Positions 51,228 through 61,000 of a DNA stretch of 64,000 bases are shown here, piece after piece. The stretch is from assembly GCA_964605235.1 (NCBI GenBank), contig CAZSBB010000011.1, positions 1 to 64,000 of the forward strand, read 5' to 3'. Position numbers and translations under genes: made by a program. Under the pieces are notes generated by a model that was given only the letters and a program-made list of their open reading frames with translations, had not been told where the DNA came from and did not search any database. Source of the stretch: CAZSBB01 sp964605235 (GTDB taxonomy: Bacteria > Planctomycetota > Phycisphaerae > Phycisphaerales > Phycisphaeraceae). Within the stretch, counting starts at the first letter, position 1, and every line of letters begins with the position of its first letter.

Positions 51228-51779
51228 TCTTTTTCGACCCCGCGCGGGTGGCGCCCGAAACCTGCCATGGACATACCCATGGCGCTCCGGGCGCGGTGTG
51301 CAATCGGTCCTGTCCTAGCATCGGATACCCCATGGGCGGGCTTAAGCCAGCTAACGCATCAGTTCCGCATGCCGACCACATCACGTTCCGTGCGGCAGTG
51401 ACGCCTGGCGCGACTGTGCCGGCGCTGCGGGGTGGTTATCGGGAGCAACACCCGCCGTTTCCCGATGCGCGCCAACCACCTGTCTTGTTGCGATGTCACC
51501 TCATTCGCCCCTTGAGTTGTCGCAACTGCAATCATGAAAACCACTTGCGCATGTCACCGTCCATGTCACATGACACGCTTGCGCCTCCGTATCAATTCCC
51601 TAACTCATGATTTCAAAAGTTGTTAACTCGAAACACGACAATTCCGCCCGCCGCGCGTTTCCATCCCCGGTGACACCCCGACGATTTTTCCTGTTTTCGC
51701 CTGCGACGGGGAACTGGGTCGATGGGTATGATTGCATGGGACATCACGTTTTGAGCACCGCTTTTCTTCCGGAGCGCCC
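51228..51779. other. Divergent intergenic region (552 bp), no gene
   Basis: No motif-bearing frame. The left end holds the leader hairpin of the polymerase-like gene (51251-51294). Near the middle-right, ATGTCAC occurs twice 12 bp apart (51551, 51563), the second within a TGTCA-CA-TGACA inverted repeat (51564-51575), a candidate regulator site for the large plus-strand operon. AT content rises from about 51590 to 51650, the likely promoter zone, but no clear -35/-10 pair can be assigned. Confidence 0.55.
51251..51294 (-). promoter_or_regulatory. Structured leader hairpin before the polymerase-like gene
   Basis: GCGCCCG/CGGGCGC and GCCATGG/CCATGGC form two stems separated by an internal loop (AAACCT and GCTC), closed by ACATAC. 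It lies 24-67 nt upstream of the ATG at 51227. It could act as an attenuator or protein-binding leader. No T-run follows it. Confidence 0.4.
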
Positions 51780-53510
51780 ATGACTCTGACCCGCACCATG
51801 CTGCGCCGCGTCGGGCGTCGGGAACGCCTGGCGCGTTTCGGGCTGTGGTTCTATCGCCTGATCCTCGCGACCCTGGCGGCGTACCTCGTCGCCCTGCTGG
51901 TCAGTCGGCTCCTCGGCTTGTACCCCGAGGTCTTCGGCTGGTGGACCCTGCTGTTTCCCCCCGTCCTGGCGCTGCTGGGCGCATTGGTGCTCCAGCGCGG
52001 GTTAAGCGCGATTGAGGCTGCCCATCGCGTGGACCAGTCGCTGGAGCTCAAGGACCTGTTTCTCACTGCCGCCTTGCTCGATCGCTCCGCCGGCGAACTG
52101 CAACCGCTGGTGCTCCAGGCCGCCGAGGCGCAGGCGCCGCGCGTGCGTCCTGCCCAGGTCACGCCCTGGCACTGGCAACGCCGCACCGGCCACGTGCTCA
52201 CGAGCCTGCTGGTCACCCTCGCCCTGCTCGCCTGGCTCCCCCAACTCGATCCCTTCGGCACGCAGGCCCAGCAACAGAAGCAGGCCGAGCGCCTCGCCCG
52301 CTTGAACGAGCAGCGGCAAACCGTCGAGCAGCGCCTCGCCCAGCTCGAGCAGCGCCAGGTCGAAAGCGAAAACTCCCCGCAGGTGCAGCAGGCGGTCGAA
52401 GGTCTCAAGCAATCCTTCGCCCAGATGAAGCCCACTGACCCGGCGGGCAACCTGCGCCAGCTCGACGCGCAGAAAACCCAGCTCGAACAACAGTGGAAAC
52501 AGAAACAGATGGAACTGGCGCGCAGCGCCAACCAGCAGGGTCAGCGTTTCGGCGCGCCTGCCGACCCGCGCCAGCAGCAGTGGTCGCAGGAAATGCAGGA
52601 AGGCAAGACTGACGCGCTCAAGCAGGAAATGAACGAACTGCAACAGCTCGCCGAGAAGCTTGCCCAGACCGAGGACGCCGCCGAGCGTCAGCAGCTCACC
52701 CAGGAAATCCAGCAGCGCCTGCGCAATCTCCAGGAATTCACCAATCAGAACGGCTCCACGCCCGGCCTCAACGAAGCGCTCCAGCAGGCGCTCCAGCAAA
52801 CCGACATGAGCCAGATGAGCGGCGCGCAAAAAGAAGCCGCCCAGGCGCTGCAGCAGTCGCTCAAGCTCTCCGAAAAGGAAATGCAGCAACTGGCGCAGAA
52901 CCTGCGCGACAAACAGAAGCTCGAGGACGCCCTCCGCACGCTGCAACAAGCCAGGCAGGCCAATCAACAAAAACCGCTCGATGGCCAGGCGTGCCAGAAC
53001 TGCCAGAGCCTCGCCGAGTACGCCAAGCTCTACGAGAGCATGTGCCAGGGACAGGGACAAGGCCAGGGACAGGGCCAAGGGCAAGGTCAGGGACAAGGCC
53101 AGGCTCAGAAACCGGGTAGTGGCCAAAAGCCCGGCGGTGCGTTCGGCGGACCCGGTCGCGGACAGGGCGGCGTCGCGCCCGAGGATGAGTCGGCGGCCAG
53201 CACCTTCAAAGACGAAAAAGAAAACCCCGCCACCGGGCAGGGCCGCGTGCTCATGAGCTGGAAAGACAAAGGCGAAACCGACCCCGGCCAGGCGATCAAG
53301 GTCTACCAACGCTCCCTCCCCGAAGTGAAACGCGGCGTCAGCGAGGCCATCGTCACCGAAGAAGTCCCCCCCGGCTACCACGACACCATCCGCCACTACT
53401 TCGACACCCTCACCCCCCCCGGAAGTTCCCCCGGAACCCCCGGAAGTGCCTCCGGTAATTCCGCTGGCAACAGCAACGGCAGCGCCGCACCGCCCGCGCC
53501 CAACCCGTGA
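51780..53510 (+). CDS. Membrane-anchored coiled-coil protein of a MoxR/VWA-linked operon
   Basis: 576 residues. Two N-terminal membrane segments (about 20-75) and a third (about 145-162) precede a long Gln/Leu-rich coiled coil (about 165-420). A low-complexity (GQ)n run (about 427-445) and a Gly/Pro/Lys region follow. The tail SEAIVTEEVPPGYHDTIRHYFDTLTP resembles the C-terminus of DUF4175-like proteins that accompany MoxR/BatA genes. The last 30 residues are encoded by GGAAGTT repeat-like DNA. ATG at 51780 follows GGAG. First gene of the operon, role unknown; likely a scaffold spanning the membrane and periplasm. Confidence 0.65.
   Translation: MTLTRTMLRRVGRRERLARFGLWFYRLILATLAAYLVALLVSRLLGLYPEVFGWWTLLFPPVLALLGALVLQRGLSAIEAAHRVDQSLELKDLFLTAALLDRSAGELQPLVLQAAEAQAPRVRPAQVTPWHWQRRTGHVLTSLLVTLALLAWLPQLDPFGTQAQQQKQAERLARLNEQRQTVEQRLAQLEQRQVESENSPQVQQAVEGLKQSFAQMKPTDPAGNLRQLDAQKTQLEQQWKQKQMELARSANQQGQRFGAPADPRQQQWSQEMQEGKTDALKQEMNELQQLAEKLAQTEDAAERQQLTQEIQQRLRNLQEFTNQNGSTPGLNEALQQALQQTDMSQMSGAQKEAAQALQQSLKLSEKEMQQLAQNLRDKQKLEDALRTLQQARQANQQKPLDGQACQNCQSLAEYAKLYESMCQGQGQGQGQGQGQGQGQGQAQKPGSGQKPGGAFGGPGRGQGGVAPEDESAASTFKDEKENPATGQGRVLMSWKDKGETDPGQAIKVYQRSLPEVKRGVSEAIVTEEVPPGYHDTIRHYFDTLTPPGSSPGTPGSASGNSAGNSNGSAAPPAPNP
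53419..53457. repeat. Family E units in the gene end
   Basis: CCCCCCGGAAGTTCC, then CCCCGGAAC and CCCCCGGAAGTG, encode the PGSSPGTPGSASG tail of the coiled-coil gene. It is the same unit type as at 36668-36724. Confidence 0.55.
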
Positions 53511-53543
53511 CCACGCTGCCTCCGGGGTTGTTGGCCAGCGCAC

Positions 53544-53572
53544 TTAGCCCCGGGTCAATGACCCGGGGCTAA
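53544..53572. repeat. Repeat family D palindrome, copy D3 (perfect)
   Basis: TTAGCCCCGGGTCA and TGACCCGGGGCTAA are perfect 14-bp arms around one A, in the 113-bp gap between the coiled-coil gene and the binding-protein gene. It could stabilise the upstream message or partly end transcription. No T-run follows. Confidence 0.7.
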
Positions 53573-53623
53573 ATCATTCACCGGGCATTTCCCGCAGCCC
53601 ACAGTCGGAAAGTTGTGCCTCTC

Positions 53624-54694
53624 ATGGCGGATCAACCTGCTCCTCCGGGAAAATCGTGGCTCCTGCTGCTGCTGGCGCTGATCATCATTGTCGCCCTGGT
53701 GCTGCTGGCGCGGCCGGCGCATGAACCTTCACCCGCTGGCGAGTCCGCCACCACCGCCGCGCCGCTGGTGGTTTACTGTGCCCACGACGCTGTGTTTGCC
53801 GAGGACGTGCTGCGCCGGTTCGAGCGTGAGTCGGGCATCCCGCTGCGCATCCGCTACGACACCGAAGCCACCAAGTCGCTGAGCCTCGTGGAAACCATCC
53901 GCGCGGAGCGTTCACGTCCGCGCTGCGATGTGTTCTGGAACAACGAAATCCTCGGCACGCTCGATCTGCTCGACGAAGACCTGCTCGAACCGTACCAGGG
54001 CAGTGGGTTTGCTGGCATCCCCGAAAACTTCCGCGATCCGCAGGGCCGATGGGTGGGTTTTGCCGCCCGGCTGCGCGTCTGGGTGGTCAACACCGACCAG
54101 ATGCCCGCCACCCCCGAAGCCGTCGCGGCGCGCTGGGCGGCCGAGGACCAGAGTCGGCTGACCATCGCCCGTCCGCTGTTCGGCACCACGCGCACGCATT
54201 ACACAGTGCTGTGGAAACTGCTCGGCGGTGACGGTCTTAAAGCCGACCACGCCAGTCGCATGGCGCGCGGCCTGGTGCTCGCCCAAAGCAACGGCCAGAC
54301 CCGCAACTACGTCGTCAGCGGCAACTGCGATCTCGGCTGGACCGACACCGACGACGTGTTCTCCGCGCCCCCCGGCAGCCCCATCGCCATGGTCCCCTTC
54401 CGCCTGTCGTCGGGGCAGACCATCTGCATTCCCAACACCGTCGCCATCATTCGCGGCAGCACCAACCTCCCGGCTGCCCAGCGTCTGGTCGATTTTCTGC
54501 TCGCCCCCGCCACGGAATTGGAATTAGCGCGCAGCGCAGCGAAACAAATCCCCCTGGGCAACGTCAAACCTGAGGAGATCCCCGCCGATGTGCAGCCGCT
54601 GCGCCAGTGGGCGGCCGACGCCTATCCGCTGGGCGAGCTGGGCGACGCGCGGGCGCCGTGCCTGGCGTGGCTCAAGGAGGAGTTTCTGCGTTGA
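53624..54694 (+). CDS. ABC importer solute-binding protein, iron-type (FutA-like)
   Basis: 356 residues, anchored by an N-terminal segment (WLLLLLALIIIVALVLLA). The fold of Fe(III)-type binding proteins is shown by DVFWNNEILGTLDLLDEDLLEPY, RPLFGTTRTHYTVLWKLLG and DLGWTDTDDVFSAPPGSPIAMVP. The canonical Tyr-Tyr iron ligands are not obvious, so the substrate could differ. Stop overlaps the permease ATG by one base (TGATG). With the next two genes it makes a complete importer, unusually placed inside a MoxR/VWA operon. Confidence 0.82.
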   Translation: MADQPAPPGKSWLLLLLALIIIVALVLLARPAHEPSPAGESATTAAPLVVYCAHDAVFAEDVLRRFERESGIPLRIRYDTEATKSLSLVETIRAERSRPRCDVFWNNEILGTLDLLDEDLLEPYQGSGFAGIPENFRDPQGRWVGFAARLRVWVVNTDQMPATPEAVAARWAAEDQSRLTIARPLFGTTRTHYTVLWKLLGGDGLKADHASRMARGLVLAQSNGQTRNYVVSGNCDLGWTDTDDVFSAPPGSPIAMVPFRLSSGQTICIPNTVAIIRGSTNLPAAQRLVDFLLAPATELELARSAAKQIPLGNVKPEEIPADVQPLRQWAADAYPLGELGDARAPCLAWLKEEFLR

Positions 54695-56133
54695 TGGAGC
54701 CGGAGCTGTGGCGACTGGTAGGCGTGACCGCCCTGCGCGCCGGCGCGGTTGCCGGGCTCGCGGTGGTGCTGGCGCTGGCGCTGCGGCCGGCGGCGCGGCA
54801 GCTTACGCCGTGGCGATTGGCGCTGTTGCTGCCGCCGGTGCTCGCGCCGGGTTTGCTGGTTTCCTATGCGTATGGCGATTTTGCGCTGGCGCAGTTTCGC
54901 CGGCCGTGGGCCAATGAATTGCTGTACATCCTGCTGGTCGCCTGCCGGTGCGCTCCGCTGGCGGCATTGCTCTGGCGTCTGGCGCCGCCCCCGGCGAGCA
55001 CGCCCAGCGCGCGGCATCTGCTGAAACTGCTGCCCCCGCCCCCGCCCCCGCCCCCGGATGGTCGATCCCCTGGGACGCGCTTTCGGGCAATGCTCGACGG
55101 TCCCGCCCGGCCGCTGGGGTGGCTGGCGCTGGTCGTCTGGTTGCTGGCGTTTGGTGAGTTCGATCTCGCCAGTCGTCTGAGCGTGCCCTGCTGGAGTCTC
55201 TGGCTGTATGACGCGCAGGCGGGGGGGCGGGCGCTCAGCTCCACGCTGACCGATGCGCTCGGGCCGCTGCTGGTGCAGATGATCGCCATCGCGCTGGTGG
55301 CGTCAGCGCTGGGGCAGGGGGGAACCGTCAGCGGCGCCCTGGCGCGGCGGATGGAAGTGGAGCGCCCGCTGACTGCCCGCCGGCGCTGGAGCGCCGCCGG
55401 CGTGCTGGCGTTGTGCTGGCTGGCGCTGGTGCTCATTCCCTGTTTCATGGTGCTGCGCGACACGTGGGTCGGCATCGCCATGCTGTGGGGGCAGACCGCG
55501 CTCAAGCAGGGCATTCGCCACAGCCTGCTGCTGGCGAGCGCGGGTGGGGCGGGGGCGTTGTTGTTGGTGAATCTGTTGCCGCGCCGCCGGTGGGCGTGGG
55601 CGTTGCCGCTGCTGGTCCCGGGATTGTGTGGCTCGCTGACGTTGGGGTTGGCGCTGCTGGCGCTCTTCCAGACCGACGCGCTGGTGTGGGGCTACGACAC
55701 GCCGCTGCCCGTGGTGTTGGCGCTGATTCTGCTGACGTTTCCAGCCGTGTGGTTGCTCTCGCGCCTGCTCGACCCGGTCAGCGAAAGTCCTGAGCATCTG
55801 GCGCTGTTGCTGCGGAGCAGTCCCGACCGCAGCACGCGCGCGGCGGGACGCGATTTACGCTGGACGCTGCGCTGGCGCTTGCTCCTGCTCATCGGCCTGC
55901 TGGGGGCGTGGCTGGCGTACAGCGATCTGCCCGCTTCGGCGCTGCTGTCCCCCCCGGGGCTCACGCCTGCGCCGGTCTGGCTGCACAATCTGATGCACTA
56001 CGGGCGCAGTCAGGTGCTCTCGGCGATGGTGGCGGCAACATGGCTCACGCCGCTGGTGCTGGTGCTTTTTTTCTGGATGCTGGGGTCGGCCGCGAAACGC
56101 TGCAGGCGCGGAGTAAACTGGCGCCATGCCTGA
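54694..56133 (+). CDS. ABC importer permease, iron/thiamine type (FbpB/ThiP-like)
   Basis: 479 residues, about 10-12 membrane segments in two repeated halves, as in FbpB/ThiP permeases that pair with a single ATPase. LLLASAGGAGALLLVNLLPRR and VPGLCGSLTLGLALLALFQ lie near the coupling region. A cytoplasmic Pro/Gly-rich stretch PPPPPPPDGRSPGTRF (about 116-131) separates the halves. AAGGAGGAG lies just upstream of the ATG. Its end overlaps the ATPase gene by 8 bp. Confidence 0.78.
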   Translation: MEPELWRLVGVTALRAGAVAGLAVVLALALRPAARQLTPWRLALLLPPVLAPGLLVSYAYGDFALAQFRRPWANELLYILLVACRCAPLAALLWRLAPPPASTPSARHLLKLLPPPPPPPPDGRSPGTRFRAMLDGPARPLGWLALVVWLLAFGEFDLASRLSVPCWSLWLYDAQAGGRALSSTLTDALGPLLVQMIAIALVASALGQGGTVSGALARRMEVERPLTARRRWSAAGVLALCWLALVLIPCFMVLRDTWVGIAMLWGQTALKQGIRHSLLLASAGGAGALLLVNLLPRRRWAWALPLLVPGLCGSLTLGLALLALFQTDALVWGYDTPLPVVLALILLTFPAVWLLSRLLDPVSESPEHLALLLRSSPDRSTRAAGRDLRWTLRWRLLLLIGLLGAWLAYSDLPASALLSPPGLTPAPVWLHNLMHYGRSQVLSAMVAATWLTPLVLVLFFWMLGSAAKRCRRGVNWRHA

Positions 56134-58075
56134 GACGCTCTGGCACATCCGGGACCTGCGGCTGGGACGGCCTGACCGTCCGCGGCTGACCATCGAACAG
56201 CTTGCCGTGTTGCCGGGCGTCACCGCACTGCTGGGGCCCTCGGGCTGCGGCAAGACCTCGTTGCTCAATCTGCTCTGCGGCTTCGAGCGCGCCGACGTCG
56301 GCTCCATTGCGCGGGTCTTCACGAGCCCCGCGCGTCAGCAAGGGGTTGCGGCGCGGGCGCGGAATGATGACGCTGCAGCAGGCAACCCCTCCCTCACGGT
56401 CGGGGCTCGTTCCGCACCGCGCATGGGTGAACCGTTGGCGTTCGTCGCAGCACGGTTGCCGGCGTTCTGGGCGCCGGCGGACGAAGGGCTGTGGCCGCAC
56501 CTGACCTGTGCCGAGCATCTGCGCGCGGTGGGGGCGCGGGGCGCGGACGTGACGCAATGGCTGGCGCGCTTCGACCTGCTCGACGCCACGGACGCCCGGC
56601 CCGGCACGCTCAGTCAGGGGCAGGCAAATCGGCTGAATCTCGCCCGCGCGCTCGCCAGTCAGGCGGCTGTGCTGTTGCTGGATGAGCCACTGGCGCATGT
56701 GGAGCCGGCGCGCCAGGACGCATATTGGGAATTGCTCGCTGAGCATGTGCGTCAGCAGCAATGCAGCGTGATCTTCGCCACCCATCAGCCGCAGCGTGCT
56801 TTGGGGTTGGCGGAACATGCGATCTGTCTGGACGCCGGGCGCGTGACCTACGCCGGCACCGTGGAACTGCTCTACCACCAGCCGCCCAGCGAAGCCTTGG
56901 CGCGGGCGCTGGGCGCGGTGAACTGGATCAGCAACGGCGAAGCGGAACGCTGGCTCGGCGGGGCGCAGCCGGCGCATCCGTGTGTGCGTCCCGAGCAGGT
57001 GACGGTGGAAGCCGACGCCGCCGGCCCGCTGGTGGTGCAGAGCGCCCAGCGTCTGGGCGCGGTCGCCCGCAGCGAACTGCGTCTGCATGACAGTGAGCAG
57101 GTGCGGCCGTGGTGGCATCTCCCGCCGCGGGCCTTGCTGCAACCGGGACAGCGCGTGCGGCTGCGTTGGTTGGCGCTGAGCCTGCTGTGGTTGTTGTTAT
57201 TGCTGCCCGGCTGCGGCCCCGGTGCGGACACGATCACGCCGATCGAGCCGGCGCATGTCTGGCTGGTGCCGCCGGTGGGTGCGACCCAGCCGACCCCGCG
57301 CGTGGTGGAGGCGGATCAGCAGGGCAATCTGCTGGTGCTCGACACCGCCGGCCGGGTGCTGGTGTATGACCCGCAGGGCAAGCTGCTGCGCTGGTGGGAG
57401 ATGCCCGAACATGAAGCGGGCAATCCCGAAGGCGTCTGTGCTTTGCGCGACGGCCGGATCGCGGTGACGGACACGCACTACTATCGCGTGGTGCTGTTCA
57501 CGCCTGAGGGGAAAGTCGATTCCATGTTCGGCGCGCGCGGCACGGAGCCGGGCCAGTTCATATTTCCCAGCAGTCTCGTGCAGGGGCCGGATGATGCGCT
57601 GTACGTGTCGGAGTATGGCGGGAACGACCGCATTCAGAAATTCAAACTCGACGGCACGCCAGTGCTGAGTTTCGGCGGCGTGGGGGTGGAGCCGGGGCAG
57701 TTCCAGCGCGCCAGCGGAATGGTCTTGCGCGACGACAAGCTGTACATCGCCGATGCGGTGAACCATCGCATTCAGGTGTTTTCGCTGGAGGGTAAATTGC
57801 TGGAAGTGCTCGGCGGCGCGACGGGGGAAGCTGCCGCCGACTTGAGCCTGCCCTATGACTTGTCGCCCGGCCCACAGGGCGGCTGGTACGTGGCGGAGTT
57901 CGGACGCAGCTGTGTGACCCTGCTGAGCCGCGAGGGCAAGCTGCGCGCCCGCTGGGGCGGCGTGGGGCGCGGCCTTGGGCAACTGACCACGCCCTGGAGC
58001 GTGCTGGCGCTGCAGGAGCGCACGGTGATCGTGGCGGATACCGGCAATCGGCGTCTGGTGGAGTTCATCCCATGA
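56126..58075 (+). CDS. ABC ATPase fused to an NHL beta-propeller, with a repeat inserted in the ATPase
   Basis: 649 residues. ATPase domain: Walker A LGPSGCGKTS (about 36-45), signature LSQGQANRLNLARAL (about 162), Walker B VLLLDEPLAHVE (about 188) and switch His in FATHQPQ. Residues 66-95 come from a family A repeat (56321-56410) placed between Walker A and the Q-loop region. A TOBE-like part ends near 340. RLRWLALSLLWLLLLLPGCGPG (about 344-366) looks like a lipoprotein signal with lipobox LPGC. The rest (about 370-649) is an NHL propeller with ADQQGNLLVLDTAGRVLVY, VTDTHYYRVVLF, VSEYGGNDRIQKF, IADAVNHRIQVF, VAEFGRSCVTLL and VADTGNRRLVEF. Either two genes have fused or the fused protein spans the membrane. 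It precedes the VWA gene with an ATGA overlap. Confidence 0.85.
   Translation: MPETLWHIRDLRLGRPDRPRLTIEQLAVLPGVTALLGPSGCGKTSLLNLLCGFERADVGSIARVFTSPARQQGVAARARNDDAAAGNPSLTVGARSAPRMGEPLAFVAARLPAFWAPADEGLWPHLTCAEHLRAVGARGADVTQWLARFDLLDATDARPGTLSQGQANRLNLARALASQAAVLLLDEPLAHVEPARQDAYWELLAEHVRQQQCSVIFATHQPQRALGLAEHAICLDAGRVTYAGTVELLYHQPPSEALARALGAVNWISNGEAERWLGGAQPAHPCVRPEQVTVEADAAGPLVVQSAQRLGAVARSELRLHDSEQVRPWWHLPPRALLQPGQRVRLRWLALSLLWLLLLLPGCGPGADTITPIEPAHVWLVPPVGATQPTPRVVEADQQGNLLVLDTAGRVLVYDPQGKLLRWWEMPEHEAGNPEGVCALRDGRIAVTDTHYYRVVLFTPEGKVDSMFGARGTEPGQFIFPSSLVQGPDDALYVSEYGGNDRIQKFKLDGTPVLSFGGVGVEPGQFQRASGMVLRDDKLYIADAVNHRIQVFSLEGKLLEVLGGATGEAAADLSLPYDLSPGPQGGWYVAEFGRSCVTLLSREGKLRARWGGVGRGLGQLTTPWSVLALQERTVIVADTGNRRLVEFIP
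56321..56410. repeat. Repeat family A element A5, inside the ABC ATPase gene
   Basis: A 90-bp copy in reverse orientation relative to A1, exactly 30 codons, keeps the frame open. It translates to about TSPARQQGVAARA...NPSLTVGARS. The other copies lie between genes. Confidence 0.8.
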
Positions 58076-61000
58076 GCGCCCCGCGCCTGCTGCAAACCCT
58101 GTGGCCCCCGCTGCGGCGTCCGCTGCCCGCCAAAGCGTGGTTGACGCCGCTGCTGCTGACGGGCGTGCTGCTGGGCGCGGCGGCGCTCTTGCCGCTGCTC
58201 GATGTGTGCTGGTGGGAACGGCCCGGCGCGCTGGCGCTGCTGCTGCTCCTGCCGTGGTTCTGGCGCATGCTGGTCGCGGGGCACGCCGGCTTAGGCGGCT
58301 TCCGCGGCAAGCTGGCATTGATGCTGCGGGTGATCCTGCTGGCGCTCCTGACGGGCGCGCTGGCGCAGCCGCGCGCCGTGCGCAGCGACGAAGGCCTGGC
58401 GGTGCTGTACGCGCTGGACGTGTCAGCTTCGATCAGCAATTCCATGGCGGATGCCGCGATGGCGTATGTCACCCGCACCGTGGGCGAGAAGCCGCCGGCG
58501 GATGAAGCGGGGCTGGTGGTGTTCGGCGGCGACAGCGCGGTGGAACTGCCCCCGGCGGCGAGCTTCCCGCTGGAGTTTGAAGCCGCCATCAACGCCCGCG
58601 TCAACCGTGAATCCACCGACATCGCCAGCGCGCTGCGGCTGACTGCCGCGGTGCTGCCGCAGGACAAGGCGGCGCGCATCGTGCTCATCAGCGACGGGGC
58701 GCAGACGCAGGGCGATCTGCAGCCGGTGCTCGAAGAGCTGCGCGCCCGGCAGGTGGCGGTGGATGTGCTGCCGATCAATTACGACCACGATCATGAGGTC
58801 TGGGTGGAGCGGCTGGAACTGCCGCGCCATGTCCGCGTGGGCGAGACGTACGAAGCGGTGGTGCTGGTCAACTCGCTGGCGAAGGGTGCGGGCGAACTGC
58901 TGCTGCGCGAGAACGGGCAGGTGGTGTTCCGCGACAAAGTGCAATACGAAGCGGGCAAGAATCGCTACGCCCTGCCGATCCGGCTGCGCGATGCGGGCAT
59001 GTATGAATATGAAGCGCTGCTGACGCCCGACGGCGATCAGGACGGCTGGCAACGCAACAACCGCGCGGGGGCGTACCTGCAATTGCAGGGCGAAGGGCGC
59101 GTGCTGGTGGTGACCGATCCCGCCGGCGAGAAGCGCGATTATGAAAGCCTGGTGCGGGCGATGCAGAGCGCCCAGCGCACCGTGGATGTGATGGACGCCT
59201 ACAGCGTGCCCACCGATTCGCTCTCGCTCTTGCCGTATGACTGCATCTTCTTCGTCAATGCGCCGGCGGACAGCTTCGCGCTCACGCAGTTGCAGGCGGT
59301 GCATGACGCGGTGTTCCACCAGGGCAGCGGTTTTGTGATGGTCGGCGGTGAAAACAGCTTCGGGCCCGGCGGCTACCACCGCACGGTCGTCGAAGACCTG
59401 CTGCCGGTGTCGATGGATGTGACCCAGCGCAAGATCATGCCCAAGGCCGCGATGGCGATCATCCTGCACACCTGCGAGTTCGCCGAGGGCAACACCTGGG
59501 CCAAACGCATCACCAAGCAGGCGGTCAAAGTGCTCGGCTCCGAGGACGAAGTGGGCGTGCTCGCCTACCAGTGGCAGGGCGGCGACAGTTGGGTCTTCCC
59601 GCTCACCCCGGCGGGGCGCTACGACGAGCTGGCGGTGAAGATCAACAACGCGCAGATCGGCGACATGCCCAGCTTCATCCCCACCATGCAGCAGGCGCTC
59701 GCGGCGCTCAAAGCCAACGACGCCATGAGCAAGCACATGATCATCATCTCCGACGGCGACCCCCAGCCGCCCAGCCCCGCGCTGCTGCAGGAGTTCGCCG
59801 ACGCGAAAATCTCCATCAGCACCGTCGCGGTCTTTCCCCACGGCGGGAATGAAACCCAGTCCATGCAACTGATCGCCAAAGCCACCGGCGGGCGCTACTA
59901 CTTCGTCAACAAAGACGCCAACGCCCTGCCCGCGATCTTCATCAAGGAAGCCAAGACCCTCAAGCGCAGCATGATTCAGAACAAGACGTTTGTGCCCACG
60001 CAGCGTTTCCCCTCGCCGATCCTCAAGGGCATCGACGGCTCCCCGCCCCTGCGCGGCTACGTGCTGACCACCCCCAAGCCGCGCGGCCTGCTGGTGCTCG
60101 ACGGTCCGGAAGACGCCGAGGACGATCCCATCCTCTCCGTCTGGCGCTACGGCGTGGGCAAGACCGCCGCCTTCACCAGCGACCTCGCTCCCAACTGGGC
60201 GGCCGACTGGATGATGTGGGACAAATACGGCCCGTTCATCAAACAACTGCTCATTGATGTCTCCCGCGCTGCCGACCGCTCCGACCTGCGCCTGCAAAGC
60301 CAGGCCATCGGCGGCAAAGGTCAGATCGTTGTCGAGGACTACGCCCGCGCAGCCCGCTTCCTGCAAGTCACCGCCCAGGTGCTCGGCCCCAATCAACAGC
60401 AACGCACCATCAAGCTCGAACAGACCGGCCCACGTCGCTACGAAGCTCAGTTCGATCTCTGGGGCGAAGGCCGCTACGTCATCGCCGGCATCGGCAACGC
60501 CGCGGGTGAAGCCGCCAGCAACGACGACAACGCGCCCATGCAGCGCGTGTTCGGCGGGTTCGTGGTCGCCTACTCGCCCGAGTACCTGCGCTTCCGCGCG
60601 GACCCGATTCTGCTTAAGGACATTGCCGACAAAACCGGTGGGCGCGTGCTCGATGGCACCGAGACCGGCGACAAGCTGTTCGGCGTCGAACGCACCATTC
60701 GGCATCAGTCGCGCCCGGTGTTCGACTGGCTGCTGATCGCCCTGGCGCTGCTGCTGCCGCTGGATGTCGCGGTGCGCCGCGTGCATCTGGACTGGCGCGC
60801 CATGGCCCACGCGCTGGGCTTCGGCCGCCGGCAGGTGCAGAGCGACGCCACCTTCGACGCCCTGCGCCGCGCCAAGCAATCGACGGAAAAAACCCTGCGC
60901 GTACGCAGCCGCCGCGAGGAACCCCAGCCGCTGCGCGCCAGCACGCTGCCGCCCCCGGCCGCGCCGAGCAAACCTGCTGATCCATCCACTGCACCCAAGC

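Noticed and set aside
52900..53150. Frameshift or sequencing error at the (GQ)n run
   Set aside because: The frame stays open through the run and resumes with a family-like C-terminus.
53544..53572. Intrinsic terminator
   Set aside because: Perfect hairpin but no T-run, and near-identical copies lie elsewhere, so a dispersed palindrome is the better call.
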